From the NCBI GenBank assembly GCA_963662575.1, contig OY759723.1, positions 4,836,001 through 4,900,000 on the forward strand: a DNA stretch of 64,000 nucleotides, written 5' to 3'. The notes beneath the pieces are model-generated. The model was not told the origin of the DNA, did no database searches, and saw nothing but the letters and a program-made list of their open reading frames with translations. Each line of letters opens with the position of its first letter. The stretch's first letter is position 1. Shown here piece after piece: positions 35,960-48,438 of this stretch. The DNA is from Bin5 sp963662575. Lineage in GTDB: Bacteria; Chloroflexota; Anaerolineae; Caldilineales; Caldilineaceae. The position numbers and the translations under genes are program-made.

Positions 35960-36754
35960 TTATTCCGACTCTTCGATTTCAACGGTTATGAGCAGTTCGC
36001 CTGGAGAATCCGATGCCCCCGCCGCAGGATCCCTGAGCGCTAGCGAGAATAATACTTCCATGCCCTCCACTACTTCGCCAAAGATTGTATGGTTGCCGTT
36101 CAGCCAGGGAGTCTCTGCAAAGGTGATGAAGAACTGGCTGCCGTTCGTGTTTGGCCCTGCGTTTGCCATGGCGAGGAGGCCGGCCCGATCAAATTGGAGG
36201 CTGGCAACGATCTCATCCTGAAACTGATATCCCGGGCCGCCAGCGCCGGTGCCGCTTGGGTCTCCGCCCTGGGCCATAAAGTTCGCCAACACCCTGTGGA
36301 AGTGCGTGTTATTGTAAAAACCTTCACGGGCAAGAAAGACGAAGTTGTTTACCGTAAGCGGCGCGTCTTCGGCAAAGAGCAGTATTCGCATATCGCCCTT
36401 CTCGGTCTTGAAAATGGCGTGGTACTCTTTTTCCGAATCGATGGCCATGTCCGGGACAGCGTCATACATTCCGATGCGGTCGCCAGGTTCAAGGGCGGCC
36501 GCGGCGCCTTCCTCGGCTTCTTGCGGTTCTTCAGCTACTTGGGGAGGGGGCGTACATGCGGAGATTACTAGTGTGCAAAGTAGCAACAGGCTTAAAGTCC
36601 CGCAAATGGGCCGCTGGAAAAGTCGCGGCACGAGATTCAAGGAAGCATGGCTCTTGCTCCGAACGCCTCTTTCGGCCAGACGTTGTTTCGATGTGCCCCG
36701 GTTGCGGGATGGGCGTTGAGCGAAGGTAAGACTAGAGTTTTTTCCAGAAATCAA
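35960..36754 (-). CDS. Cyclophilin-type peptidyl-prolyl isomerase lipoprotein
   Basis: Exported proline isomerase assisting protein folding outside the cytoplasm. The cyclophilin domain (residues 105-262) has FHRVLANFMAQGGDPSGTG, LAMANAGPNTNGSQFFIT and NHTIFGEVVEGMEVL, covering the catalytic Arg (in FHRV) and the substrate-binding Gln and Phe. A membrane-targeting stretch LLLLCTLVISAC ends at a lipobox with Cys67, so the mature part is a lipoprotein with an acidic Pro/Glu linker. From TTG 36754, well spaced from AAGGAG, the signal peptide has an unusually long charged n-region of about 50 residues; a later start is possible. The spacing of 57 bases to the WecA-like gene upstream suggests a shared transcript. 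Confidence 0.9.
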   Translation of the reverse strand: MISGKNSSLTFAQRPSRNRGTSKQRLAERGVRSKSHASLNLVPRLFQRPICGTLSLLLLCTLVISACTPPPQVAEEPQEAEEGAAAALEPGDRIGMYDAVPDMAIDSEKEYHAIFKTEKGDMRILLFAEDAPLTVNNFVFLAREGFYNNTHFHRVLANFMAQGGDPSGTGAGGPGYQFQDEIVASLQFDRAGLLAMANAGPNTNGSQFFITFAETPWLNGNHTIFGEVVEGMEVLFSLALRDPAAGASDSPGELLITVEIEESE

Positions 36755-36811
36755 GATTGACTCCTTGTCGGAATGGGTGTGTCAGGCCGAGCTGGCAACA
36801 GATAAACTGGG

Positions 36812-37804
36812 TCAGTCATTTCGAAATTCGAGTTTCCAAAGAGCGAACAGGGCCACCACCAGTGCGCCCAGCCCGAGGACGAGGGCCTCTTGCAAGTTGG
36901 CCTGTGTCAAAAAAATTGATACGAGCCCCGTTGCCCCAGTTACAAGATAACACAATAGGACCGCTTCGCGCTGACTTCCTGATATGCAGGCAAGCCTGTG
37001 ACTGAGGTGATCTTTGCCTGCCGTTGTAAGTGGATTCTTGCCGCGGCGCAGGCGGCTAATGAAAACCAGCGACGTGTCGAAGATGGGGAGCGCCAGTATG
37101 AGAACGGGAATCATCCAGGTTATGCTGGCGCTGTTTGCCGGGAAACGCAGTTTGATACCGACGGCAGCAAGCAGGAAACCGAGGAAAAGGCTGCCGGTGT
37201 CCCCCATAAAGACGCGGGCAGGATTCCAATTATACACCAGAAATCCGACGCAGGCGCCGCCCAAGGCAGCGGCCAATGTGCCCACCAGATATTGACCGCT
37301 CATGGCGGCCAGGAGCGTGAAGAATGCCGACGCCACGGTTGCCACGCCAGCGGACAGCCCGTCCATGTTGTCCAGCAGATTAAATGCGTTCGTGATACCG
37401 ACAACCCATAGAAGCGTCAGGACGATGTCCATAAACCCGTCAAAGAGACGGACTTGGACGCCGCTGAGAATCAGAATGGCGGCGGCGGCAATCTGAATGG
37501 CAAGCTTCAGGTAGCTGCCCACGCCGCGGCTGTCGTCAAGCGCGCCGACGAGACTGACAAGAGTGGCGCCGACAAAGATACCTACGACCTCATTGACATA
37601 GCTGCGTTCACCCCAGATGGCGAGGGCGGCGATGAAGGCGATATAGATTGCGGCGCCGCCCATCAGCGGCACAGGAGCAAGGTGCACCTTGCGCGCAGAA
37701 GGCTGGTCCAGGATACCCAGTCGCATAGCGGCGTACCGCACCAAGGGCGTGCCGCCGATGGCTATGATCAATGCGCTTGCCGCCATCAAGAGATAGGGGC
37801 TCAT
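36812..37804 (-). CDS. WecA/TagO-like undecaprenyl-phosphate sugar-1-phosphate transferase
   Basis: A polytopic enzyme of 330 residues that starts lipid-linked glycan synthesis by moving a HexNAc-1-phosphate (usually GlcNAc) from a UDP-sugar to undecaprenyl phosphate. Family motifs are in order: RKVHLAPVPLMGG, the acidic pair VGALDDSRG, NAFNLLDNMDGLSAG, the catalytic FMGDTGSLFLGF and the loop GKDHLSHRL. In many relatives the last loop reads HLHHRL; here Ser replaces one His. It lies between the O-antigen-ligase-like gene upstream (31 bases) and the cyclophilin gene. The MraY alternative is less likely because the MraY-specific loops and the mur gene cluster are missing. Confidence 0.93.
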   Translation of the reverse strand: MSPYLLMAASALIIAIGGTPLVRYAAMRLGILDQPSARKVHLAPVPLMGGAAIYIAFIAALAIWGERSYVNEVVGIFVGATLVSLVGALDDSRGVGSYLKLAIQIAAAAILILSGVQVRLFDGFMDIVLTLLWVVGITNAFNLLDNMDGLSAGVATVASAFFTLLAAMSGQYLVGTLAAALGGACVGFLVYNWNPARVFMGDTGSLFLGFLLAAVGIKLRFPANSASITWMIPVLILALPIFDTSLVFISRLRRGKNPLTTAGKDHLSHRLACISGSQREAVLLCYLVTGATGLVSIFLTQANLQEALVLGLGALVVALFALWKLEFRND

Positions 37805-37834
37805 TTGCCCACCTGGTCACGAGCGTAAGTCATG

Positions 37835-41506
<3,672 letters not shown>

Positions 41507-41639
41507 CAATGGTTCCGATAGGTTGGAAGTGTCAACGCCAGATTGGAGATGGCAGACTGCGCCGCGATTCCCTTGGTATACGTTTCATGCGTCTTCGACT
41601 GGAGAAGCGGTGACATTGGGCGGGCGAGAGTGGTCGAAT

Positions 41640-41669
41640 AGCGATGGGCATTTGGTATAGCCCATCGCT
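41640..41669. repeat. Perfect 10-bp inverted repeat between helicase and ligase genes
   Basis: AGCGATGGGC and GCCCATCGCT flank a 10-base loop, with partial extension outward (GAATA / TATTC). No T-run follows on either strand, so it is not a typical Rho-independent terminator. It could be an operator or an mRNA structure upstream of the ligase gene, 134 bases before its ATG. The rest of 41507-41787 holds nothing I can identify. Confidence 0.55.
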
Positions 41670-41787
41670 CGTATTCAAGTTTGGTGCCTATGTCGGTTGC
41701 CTTGGAAGGCCCTAGACTCAGGTGGGATTGCCAATTCTCTCTTGCAGCGGCGGTGTGCTCTCGCTACTCCGACTGCCTAGCCTCCTC

Positions 41788-44142
41788 TTACAGTTTCTCG
41801 CTCTCTTGCCAAATCTGTCCTAACGCCGCAAATGCAAGTGCCGGTTGGTTGGGGCTTGTTTCATGGAGCATTCCGGTATTGTAGGTCAGGATCAACTCCT
41901 GGCGGGCGCGAGTGATGCCAACGTACAAGAGACGCAGACGCTCGGAAGCGTATTCCTGCCGGGCCCTGTGGGATGCAAGGCCCGGGACATATTCATCCAG
42001 AGTCCCCATGTGCAGTTGCGAGGTCTGTTCCAGAGCTTCTTCTGTCAAATTGAGGCTGTCGCGTATGAACCAGGGCTCTCCGCGGTAAGTGTCCTCGTCT
42101 CCGCCGCTGGGAAAGCTATAGTTACTGACCGAGGCCAGGTGGACGCGGTCCCATTCAAGCCCTTTGGCGGTGTGCATGGTGGCGATGGTCACTTTGCCCT
42201 TTGGCGGCTCGAAGCCGCGGGTTTCCTCGCCGAAGCCCAGGATTCGTCGCCGGTTATTCGCGATATCCTCCAACGCACGTGTCAACTCGGGCAATCGCAG
42301 TTCGGGCCGCTCTCGGGCCTGCTTCGCCAGCAGAATGGCCACGCTGTGCGCCAGAGCCAGTTCCGGCGCTTCAATGAAGAGATCCTGTCCCAGTGTCAGG
42401 ATCAGTTCGTCGATAGGAAGAACCGCGGCCGCACACCAGCGCTTAAGGTCTGTCTGGAACTGCTCGACGACCTGCCGAAATCCTTCAAAGTTGTCGAGCC
42501 AGCCGATTCCATTCAGCCAGTCATCGCCGGCAGCGGGAAATACGAACTGCTCAGTGTGACGCAACTGGCCGAGTGCTCTGCCAAAGAGCGACACCGGCTG
42601 CGGCAGAGCCTCCTCTGAGGCGCTCTGACCCGCTTCGGCCCCGGCGGTCATCCAGGGGGTATTGGCCTCCAACGAGCCATTGGCGGGTTCCTCGCTGCCA
42701 TTTGCATGTTGAATGTAAGGGAGCCCCCGCCGCGTCCACCAGACATCAGACCAGAGTGGACCCAGATGGGAGGATTGGTGAGGTTGACTGATGTAACGCA
42801 ACGACTTCACGAGCGCGTCAACGGCGACGCGCGTGGTGCTGGTGGACTGCAGCAGCGAGTCGTCGAAGGGTAGCGAGGCTTCCTCAAATGCTCGGCCGAA
42901 CTCGGCCCCACGGCGATTATCGGGGATGAGCACAGCCGCGGTCTTCTCGGAATTGTTCTCCAGCCAGCGCTGCAGACTTGTGACAAGAGTCCGGATTTCT
43001 TCTGGAGGCGTGAGCGCACGGTCATAGAAAAACACGGCCGGATGACCCGGCTCCGGATTGGGCTGCGGGTCGCCTTTTTCGGTGGGCAGAATATAGGGAA
43101 GTGAAAGTGCCTTGTCCGGAGGAAGCAACGGATGCTCTGCGCGGCTCCAGTCAATGAACAGATTGGCGAGCTGTATGATTGGGGCGGCACTGCGGCCCGA
43201 ATTTGGTAAGGGCAAGCCTTTTGCCGCCTTGCTATCCACGAAATCTCTGAGAAATTTGGGATCGGCGCTGGTAAAGGTCGTGTTGATAGCCTGGTTGGGG
43301 TCTCCCACCCGGACCCAATTCCCATGCGCGGCGGTCAGAAGAGACAGCATCCGCTCTTGCAGGACGCTGCTGTCCTGGGCCTCGTCTTCGAGCACATAGG
43401 GCCAGCGACTCTGCAGGCGCACCAGCAGATTTTCATCGGACTCCAATGCTTGAAGGGCAAGCAGAATGAGGTCATCGAAGTCGACGCCCCCGCGCACGCT
43501 CAACCCGCGCTGGTAGTCTTTGTAGATCTGCAAACCGAAGGAAAGTAGCGGCCAGGCGCCTGACTGCTGCTCGAGAGCATTCTCCAGCGTGAAGGAATCC
43601 GTGCGCAACTCTTTCATGCGGCGAATGAATGACTCGGCGATTTCTTGCGCGGTGACGAGGAGCGGCCGCTGCAAGCGGCGGGGATTGCTCAGAAGCTCAG
43701 GCTTGATGAACGCGCCCAGAAAGTCTGGATTGGACTGCAGGTAGTTGTTGACGGCCTGCCGTTTTATTTCCTGGCTGGTACGGTCGTCAACGATTGCAAA
43801 GTCTTCGCCCAGCCCGACAAGCCCGGGTCGTTCTCGAACTATGTCAGAGGCCAGGCTATGGAGAGTTCGCACGCGAAAGCCGCTTGGCAAGAGACGCCCA
43901 CGCTGGATGAACCTGCCGATACTGTTGCGGAAGTTCTCTACGGCGGCATTGGTGAACGTGACGACGAGCACTTCACGATCGTCCATGGGACCGGAGCCTG
44001 CCAGCTGATGCACCAACTTGGCGGCTAGATAACTCAGAGTGAAGGTCTTGCCGCTGCCGGGCACCGCGCTGATACCGAGGCGCCCCCCTTCATAGCGGAG
44101 GACCTCCTCTTGTGCAGGGCGCAGGTGTTGATCAGCGACCAT
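41788..44142 (-). CDS. UvrD/Rep-family ATP-dependent DNA helicase
   Basis: A superfamily 1 helicase of 784 residues that unwinds DNA 3' to 5' in repair or replication restart. Motifs: the Q-motif region LRPAQEEVLRYEGG, Walker A AVPGSGKT (residues 26-33), motif II VLEDEAQDSS, motif III GDPNQAI, motif V HTAKGLEWDRVHL and motif VI RLLYVGITRARQELIL. Motif II reads DEAQ rather than the common DEFQ or DEYQ, a known variant. There is no C-terminal nuclease domain, so it is not an AddA or PcrA-nuclease fusion. No ribosome binding site is obvious before ATG 44142. It stands alone between short gaps. Confidence 0.94.
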   Translation of the reverse strand: MVADQHLRPAQEEVLRYEGGRLGISAVPGSGKTFTLSYLAAKLVHQLAGSGPMDDREVLVVTFTNAAVENFRNSIGRFIQRGRLLPSGFRVRTLHSLASDIVRERPGLVGLGEDFAIVDDRTSQEIKRQAVNNYLQSNPDFLGAFIKPELLSNPRRLQRPLLVTAQEIAESFIRRMKELRTDSFTLENALEQQSGAWPLLSFGLQIYKDYQRGLSVRGGVDFDDLILLALQALESDENLLVRLQSRWPYVLEDEAQDSSVLQERMLSLLTAAHGNWVRVGDPNQAINTTFTSADPKFLRDFVDSKAAKGLPLPNSGRSAAPIIQLANLFIDWSRAEHPLLPPDKALSLPYILPTEKGDPQPNPEPGHPAVFFYDRALTPPEEIRTLVTSLQRWLENNSEKTAAVLIPDNRRGAEFGRAFEEASLPFDDSLLQSTSTTRVAVDALVKSLRYISQPHQSSHLGPLWSDVWWTRRGLPYIQHANGSEEPANGSLEANTPWMTAGAEAGQSASEEALPQPVSLFGRALGQLRHTEQFVFPAAGDDWLNGIGWLDNFEGFRQVVEQFQTDLKRWCAAAVLPIDELILTLGQDLFIEAPELALAHSVAILLAKQARERPELRLPELTRALEDIANNRRRILGFGEETRGFEPPKGKVTIATMHTAKGLEWDRVHLASVSNYSFPSGGDEDTYRGEPWFIRDSLNLTEEALEQTSQLHMGTLDEYVPGLASHRARQEYASERLRLLYVGITRARQELILTYNTGMLHETSPNQPALAFAALGQIWQESEKL

Positions 44143-44258
44143 GTAACTAATGCGCTTTGCCTGAAATTGGAGCCGAATGCGGGCAAGTAATGTAGTTCTC
44201 CCCGCGGCTGAGCGGAGCCGAGGGGAGAGCAGGCGTGGATTGGATGCTCACGTCGATC

Positions 44259-44549
44259 TCAGGCCAGTGGTCCGAGCACTCTCAAGACGCCAGCAAAATG
44301 GCCTTTTGCATCCAGACTTTGGTGCGTAATCAAAGCGGGGGCAGAACGGCCGTCCTCCAATTTGACCGTCATCTTGCGGTCACGGTGAAGTTCGACCATC
44401 GTCTTTGTCGCATTCAGGTTACTGGTATTGAAATATATTCTGACACGGTCGTTTTCCGGGTGATTGTCACTGCCAAACTCGACAATCTTCACGTCGTCCA
44501 GCACAGCAACCGGCTCGACTATTTGGTCCAGATAGAGCATCGCTTTCAT
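44259..44549 (-). CDS. Small hypothetical protein
   Basis: A 96-residue soluble protein from ATG 44549, chosen because GGAAGG lies just before it; an upstream in-frame start at 44570 adds 7 residues. The sequence mixes charged and beta-like segments (VAVLDDVKIVEFGSD; KMTVKLEDGRSAPALITHQS) and looks genuinely coding. No domain, membrane helix or signal peptide is visible and I do not recognise the family. It is on the same strand as the ThDP enzyme gene upstream (269 bases away) and the helicase downstream. Confidence 0.5.
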   Translation of the reverse strand: MKAMLYLDQIVEPVAVLDDVKIVEFGSDNHPENDRVRIYFNTSNLNATKTMVELHRDRKMTVKLEDGRSAPALITHQSLDAKGHFAGVLRVLGPLA

Positions 44550-44817
44550 GCAGAGCCTTCCGCGTTCCAAGTTCGAAATGATGTGAACTGCCTGTTTGCG
44601 CAGACCCGATGACTGTCGTCAGAATTGGCCTTGGGTCTGAATAGCTGGCGACGGCAAATCATCTGTCCTTCGTAACGAACAGATGGGCCGTAAGCCTTGG
44701 TCATTCTATCAGACTGCGGAACGGCGGAGCAAACCGACACACCTTTACAGGGCGCCTTCCAAGCCGGAAGGAGAGTGTGTTTGCCGACTTAATGGGCGAC
44801 TATGGCTTCGTCCAATC

Positions 44818-46494
44818 CTAGCTGGCTGGCATCCACGCGCGCGGCGCGATGCCTTCAACGTGGGTCTTGACGTCAACTACTGCTGGTCGGCCTGAGGCAA
44901 AGGCCTGGTCGAGAGCCCCGGCAAGCTCGCTCGGTTTGTGTACCGTTATGCCGAGAGCGCCGAACGACTCCGCCATCCTGGCAAAATCGGCGTCGTCGAA
45001 GAGCCAGAGTTCATCGGAACCGGACGTCCTGCCGCCGTAAATCTGCTCAACGCCGCCTTGTTCCTGATTGAGAGAATGATTGTTGTTGACGACGGTGACG
45101 GTATTGATGCCGCAGCGCACCGCGGTTTCCAATTCGCTCAGGTGATACCAGATGCCGCCATCGCCGGTGAAGCAAAGCACGGGGCGGTCCGGCGCCGCGC
45201 ACTTGGCGCCCATAGCTGCCGGCAACCCCCATCCAAGAGAGCCAGAGCAGCGAATGAAGCTTTGGTCGGCATGTTTCAGATCGATCATTGTGCCGGTCCA
45301 GATTCCGGCGTGGCCGGTGTCGGAGACGAGGATAGCATCGGAGGGCAGGTAGTCGGTCAGCTCGCGGCAGAGGCGCTCCGGGCGCATGGGTAGAATCTCG
45401 GCGTTAACGTGCTGCGCCACACTCACTTTCCACTCTTGCACCAGTTCTTGCACACGGCCAACCCATGCCTTGCGGGGGGACCCTGGCGCGGCGCGGTCGA
45501 TCATGTGTCTGAGGCTGCTCTTGACATCCCCCTGCATGCCTACCTTGACCGGGTAGTTGCGGCCTATCTCTTCGGGGTTGATATCCAGTTGGATGATTGG
45601 CGTGCCCTGGGGGGGAATATGATAGGCGTTTGTCACTTGACCACCGGTGTGGCTGCCAATGAAGAATACGAGGTCGGCTTCACACAGGGCCTGGTTGGCG
45701 CAGGCGCGGGAGTATGAGCCTGGAACACCGACGGCAAGCGAGTGGTCGAAAGGAAACATCGTTTTTGCATTCAGCGAAGTCGCGACCGGAATAGCGAGTT
45801 TTTCCGCCAACTCTATCAGTTCGTTGCGAGCATCGGAGGCCGAGACGCCACCGCCGGCGACAATGACCGGGCGTTCGGCGCGGGCAAGCAGCTGGAGCGC
45901 GGCATCGATCCTGGAGGGCTCGGCTGAGGGCCGAAACGGCGGCAGCTGGGCGAACATTTCTTCGGCATAGACTTCCAAGTCGGCCTCCTGATCCACGACC
46001 CCCTGACCGGCGATTCCCTCCAAGTCGAGGTGGGTCGGTCCGGGCGTGCCGGTGGTGGCAGCTCGAAAGGCCTGGCGCAGGTAGACGGGCAGGTGTTGCG
46101 GGGTTGGGACATAGGCGCTGTATTTGGACACAGCCGAAAATGGATTGACGTGATCGACTTCCTGGTAGGCGTGACGCTTCTGGTTGATGAGTAACTCCCG
46201 GCCGGTCAGAGCAACCACGGGCGAGCAGGCCAGGTAGGCGTCTTGCAGCCCGGCCGCCAGATTGACGGCGCCGACGGATTGGGCCATGCAGAGGCTGGGG
46301 CCTCGTTTGACACGGGCGTAAGCGTCGGCCATGTAAGCGGCAGCTTTTTCCCCGTGCGTCTGCACGCGCTTGATCCCCAGTTTTTCCATTTCCATGAGAG
46401 CTCTTGGGCCGATGTAGGGCATGAAGAAAACATGGGTGATCCCATAACCATGAACTGTTTCGGCGATAAAGCGGCCGCCGGTCATGCTTGGCAT
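44818..46494 (-). CDS. Thiamine diphosphate-dependent enzyme, acetolactate-synthase-like
   Basis: A 558-residue three-domain ThDP enzyme. The N-terminal pyrimidine-binding domain carries the catalytic Glu49 in QTHGEKAAAYMADAYAR. A central domain (VIVAGGGVSASDARNE, near residue 205) follows, then the C-terminal pyrophosphate domain with the metal motif GDGGIWYHLSELETAV ending in NNNHS. It resembles acetolactate synthase large subunits, but no ilvN, ilvC or other branched-chain gene is adjacent. A catabolic role in carboligation or cleavage of a keto acid is as likely. The upstream divergent gene is a Gfo/Idh oxidoreductase, which hints at sugar or polyol metabolism, an inference from position only. 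Confidence 0.87.
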   Translation of the reverse strand: MPSMTGGRFIAETVHGYGITHVFFMPYIGPRALMEMEKLGIKRVQTHGEKAAAYMADAYARVKRGPSLCMAQSVGAVNLAAGLQDAYLACSPVVALTGRELLINQKRHAYQEVDHVNPFSAVSKYSAYVPTPQHLPVYLRQAFRAATTGTPGPTHLDLEGIAGQGVVDQEADLEVYAEEMFAQLPPFRPSAEPSRIDAALQLLARAERPVIVAGGGVSASDARNELIELAEKLAIPVATSLNAKTMFPFDHSLAVGVPGSYSRACANQALCEADLVFFIGSHTGGQVTNAYHIPPQGTPIIQLDINPEEIGRNYPVKVGMQGDVKSSLRHMIDRAAPGSPRKAWVGRVQELVQEWKVSVAQHVNAEILPMRPERLCRELTDYLPSDAILVSDTGHAGIWTGTMIDLKHADQSFIRCSGSLGWGLPAAMGAKCAAPDRPVLCFTGDGGIWYHLSELETAVRCGINTVTVVNNNHSLNQEQGGVEQIYGGRTSGSDELWLFDDADFARMAESFGALGITVHKPSELAGALDQAFASGRPAVVDVKTHVEGIAPRAWMPAS

Positions 46495-46622
46495 ATGTCA
46501 GTCTCCTGGTGGAAGCGATGTTGGCGCGGATTTTTGTTGCGTGAGTTCGATCTATTCATAGCATCAGTTGGGCAACTTTGCAATCCACAGGTATCAGTTG
46601 GCATGTGTGTGCTGGTACGAGC

Positions 46623-46652
46623 GTTGACGAGAGTTCACGAGAGTTTACGAGT
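46623..46652. repeat. Three tandem 10-bp units
   Basis: GTTGACGAGA, GTTCACGAGA and GTTTACGAGT follow each other directly, differing mainly at the fourth base, with a partial fourth unit after. The array sits about 130 bases upstream of the ThDP enzyme start. It may be a regulator site array or a slippage repeat. Confidence 0.6.
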
Positions 46653-46912
46653 GTTTTGCGGTTGGACTCAATAGCTAGTCCACGGAAAGCGCCCACAAGG
46701 GGCGCCCCTCCCGATTCAGGCAGAATGACGAGATTTTGTCTCAGTTCAATGCAATTGCACTAGAGGGATGGCGTTATCAGGTATTGGCGCGCAGTCAAGG
46801 AATAGTGGTGAATTCCAGCGGAATTTCTGGTCTTCTTCACGGGAGGCGGGCGAGACGCAGCGTTCTTGGGGGATGATTTCAGTGCGGGAATGCACACGGC
46901 GGCCAAAGGCTA

Positions 46913-46941
46913 TTGAGCCCGCAGGGAATACGTGCTATGAT
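46913..46941 (+). promoter_or_regulatory. Likely sigma-70 promoter upstream of the Gfo/Idh gene
   Basis: TTGAGC (46913-46918) and TATGAT (46936-46941) have a 17-base spacer. The predicted transcript would have a leader of about 205 bases before GTG 47155. The sequence GTGCTATGAT around the -10 box recurs at 58201-58210, before the glycogen synthase gene. Confidence 0.6.
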
Positions 46942-47154
46942 CTGCTGTGATGGCCATATCCCTACAGGAAAATCGAGTAGTGGTTGCACTTTCGGGTGCG
47001 ACAGAATCGGTTGCGAGCAGACGAGTTTCCAGGCGCTGGTTGCTCTTGGAGAAAGTCTTCATCTCTATCAACGATTCACGTGAATTCAAGTATTGACGTT
47101 CCAACCGTCATCAGTCGGCGAACGTCAGTGCCCGCAGATTGAAAGGAAGCTGGT

Positions 47155-48216
47155 GTGTCGAAAATTCTTAAAGTAGGAGTCGTGGGAGTGGGCGGCATTG
47201 CCAAGGCGCACATGCCGGGGTGGGCCGCGTCAGAGCAGGCGGAGGTTGTGGCCGGCAGCGATATTTCGGCAGAGGCCCTGGAAAGATGGGGGACGCTCTA
47301 CGGTGTCAAAGAGCTGGCAAACGACCCAGCGGCGTTGTTCAGCGATCCGGACATTGACATTATAGATGTCTGCACGCCGAACAGGTACCATGCGCCAATT
47401 GCGACTGCGGCGCTGGAAGCGGGAAAGCACGTACTATGCGAAAAACCGCTGGCGCCTACACCGGCGGAAATTCGCCAGATGATAGCGGCCCGCGATCGTT
47501 CAGGCAAGCTGCTGATGACGGCACAGCACTTCCGCTTCAGAGGAGATTCTCAGGCGCTCAAGGCGGAACTGTCCACCGGCACGCTGGGGGAAGTTTACCA
47601 CGCTCGCAGTTGGATGCTGCGCCGGGGCTGGCTGCCAGTGCGGCCGGGTTTCATATACAAGAAACACAGCGGCGGCGGTCCGACGATTGATGTTGGCGTC
47701 CACATACTGGATCTGACCTTATGGCTGATGGACAACCCTCAACCGGTGGCCGTCTCCGGCGTGGCCAAGGCTCCTCTGGCCAAGCGGGAAGGCGCGTTCA
47801 GCCAGTGGAGGCTGGACCCTGTGCCGCAGGATATGGACGTGGAGGATTTTGCGGCGGCATTTGTGCGCTTCGAGAATGGCGCTACGCTTGTTCTGGAGAC
47901 AAGCTGGTTGCTGCACCATGACACGCCGGGCGAGGACACACAGATATGGCTGTACGGCACTGAAGGCGGATGTCACTGGCCGACGACGAAGATTCTCGAA
48001 ACGAACTACGAGACCAAACAGTTCTACAACCGTTTTCTACAGTTGACCCAGGACAAGATGGAACCGCACGCGCTGGAGTGCGTTGCTTTCGCCAAAGCGG
48101 TCGCGGAGGGCGCGCCTTCGCCGGTGCCGGCGGAGGAGTCACTTCAAGTACAGCAGATTCTGGATGGAATCTACCGCAGCCAGGAAGAAGGCCGAGAGGT
48201 GCGGATAGATAGTTGA
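47155..48216 (+). CDS. Gfo/Idh/MocA-family NAD(P)-dependent oxidoreductase
   Basis: A 353-residue oxidoreductase acting on a sugar, inositol or related polyol, substrate unknown. The Rossmann motif VGVGGIAKAHMPGW is at residues 9-22, the family lysine is in CEKPLAPTPAEIR, and the C-terminal domain has GGGPTIDVGVHILDLTLWLM (the conserved Asp and His of the active site). No signal peptide is present, so it is cytoplasmic. The GTG start follows AAAGGAAG at a good distance. A ThDP enzyme is transcribed divergently from the same intergenic region. Confidence 0.93.
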   Translation: MSKILKVGVVGVGGIAKAHMPGWAASEQAEVVAGSDISAEALERWGTLYGVKELANDPAALFSDPDIDIIDVCTPNRYHAPIATAALEAGKHVLCEKPLAPTPAEIRQMIAARDRSGKLLMTAQHFRFRGDSQALKAELSTGTLGEVYHARSWMLRRGWLPVRPGFIYKKHSGGGPTIDVGVHILDLTLWLMDNPQPVAVSGVAKAPLAKREGAFSQWRLDPVPQDMDVEDFAAAFVRFENGATLVLETSWLLHHDTPGEDTQIWLYGTEGGCHWPTTKILETNYETKQFYNRFLQLTQDKMEPHALECVAFAKAVAEGAPSPVPAEESLQVQQILDGIYRSQEEGREVRIDS

Positions 48217-48309
48217 GAGCGGCCCTGCCATTTGACCCATGGCGAGTTATGGTTTGGTCGGGCAGGTCAGCCTATGTGCAACTTGCGAGCTGACAAATAC
48301 GCTGAGTTC

Positions 48310-48353
48310 GCGTCCCCAAAAGTACTGTACTGGTGGGGGCGCGAAACTTTTCT
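48310..48353 (+). terminator. Possible terminator after the Gfo/Idh gene
   Basis: GCGTCCCC (48310-48317) can pair with GGGGGCGC (48335-48342), allowing one G-T pair. An inner AGTAC/GTACT stem is separated by a small mismatch. The hairpin is followed by GAAACTTTTCT. The T-run is short, so function is uncertain. Confidence 0.42.
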
Positions 48354-48438
48354 ACAGTGTGTGCGTAAGGTGAAGTAAGAATGCATCGCTTTGCAAATAT
48401 GGCGAATGCGCCGCTACACAGCGCTTAAGGAGTCAGCT

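Larger units (their letters stand above)
46495..47154. other. 660-base divergent intergenic region
   Basis: Lies between the ThDP enzyme (minus) and the Gfo/Idh gene (plus). It holds a short 10-bp tandem repeat (46623-46652) and a good promoter (46913-46941). No credible gene is present; small frames on the minus strand near 46910-47104 lack a ribosome binding site. No known riboswitch pattern was recognised. Confidence 0.55.

Noticed and set aside
41640..41669. Terminator for the helicase transcript
   Set aside because: The stem is perfect, but neither strand has a T-run after it, so it is listed only as an inverted repeat.
41845..42618. A 257-codon plus-strand frame opposite the helicase
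   Set aside because: Antisense shadow; the helicase motifs on the minus strand explain the region.
46910..47104. 64-codon minus-strand frame in the region before the Gfo/Idh gene
   Set aside because: Overlaps a good plus-strand promoter and has no initiation signal of its own.
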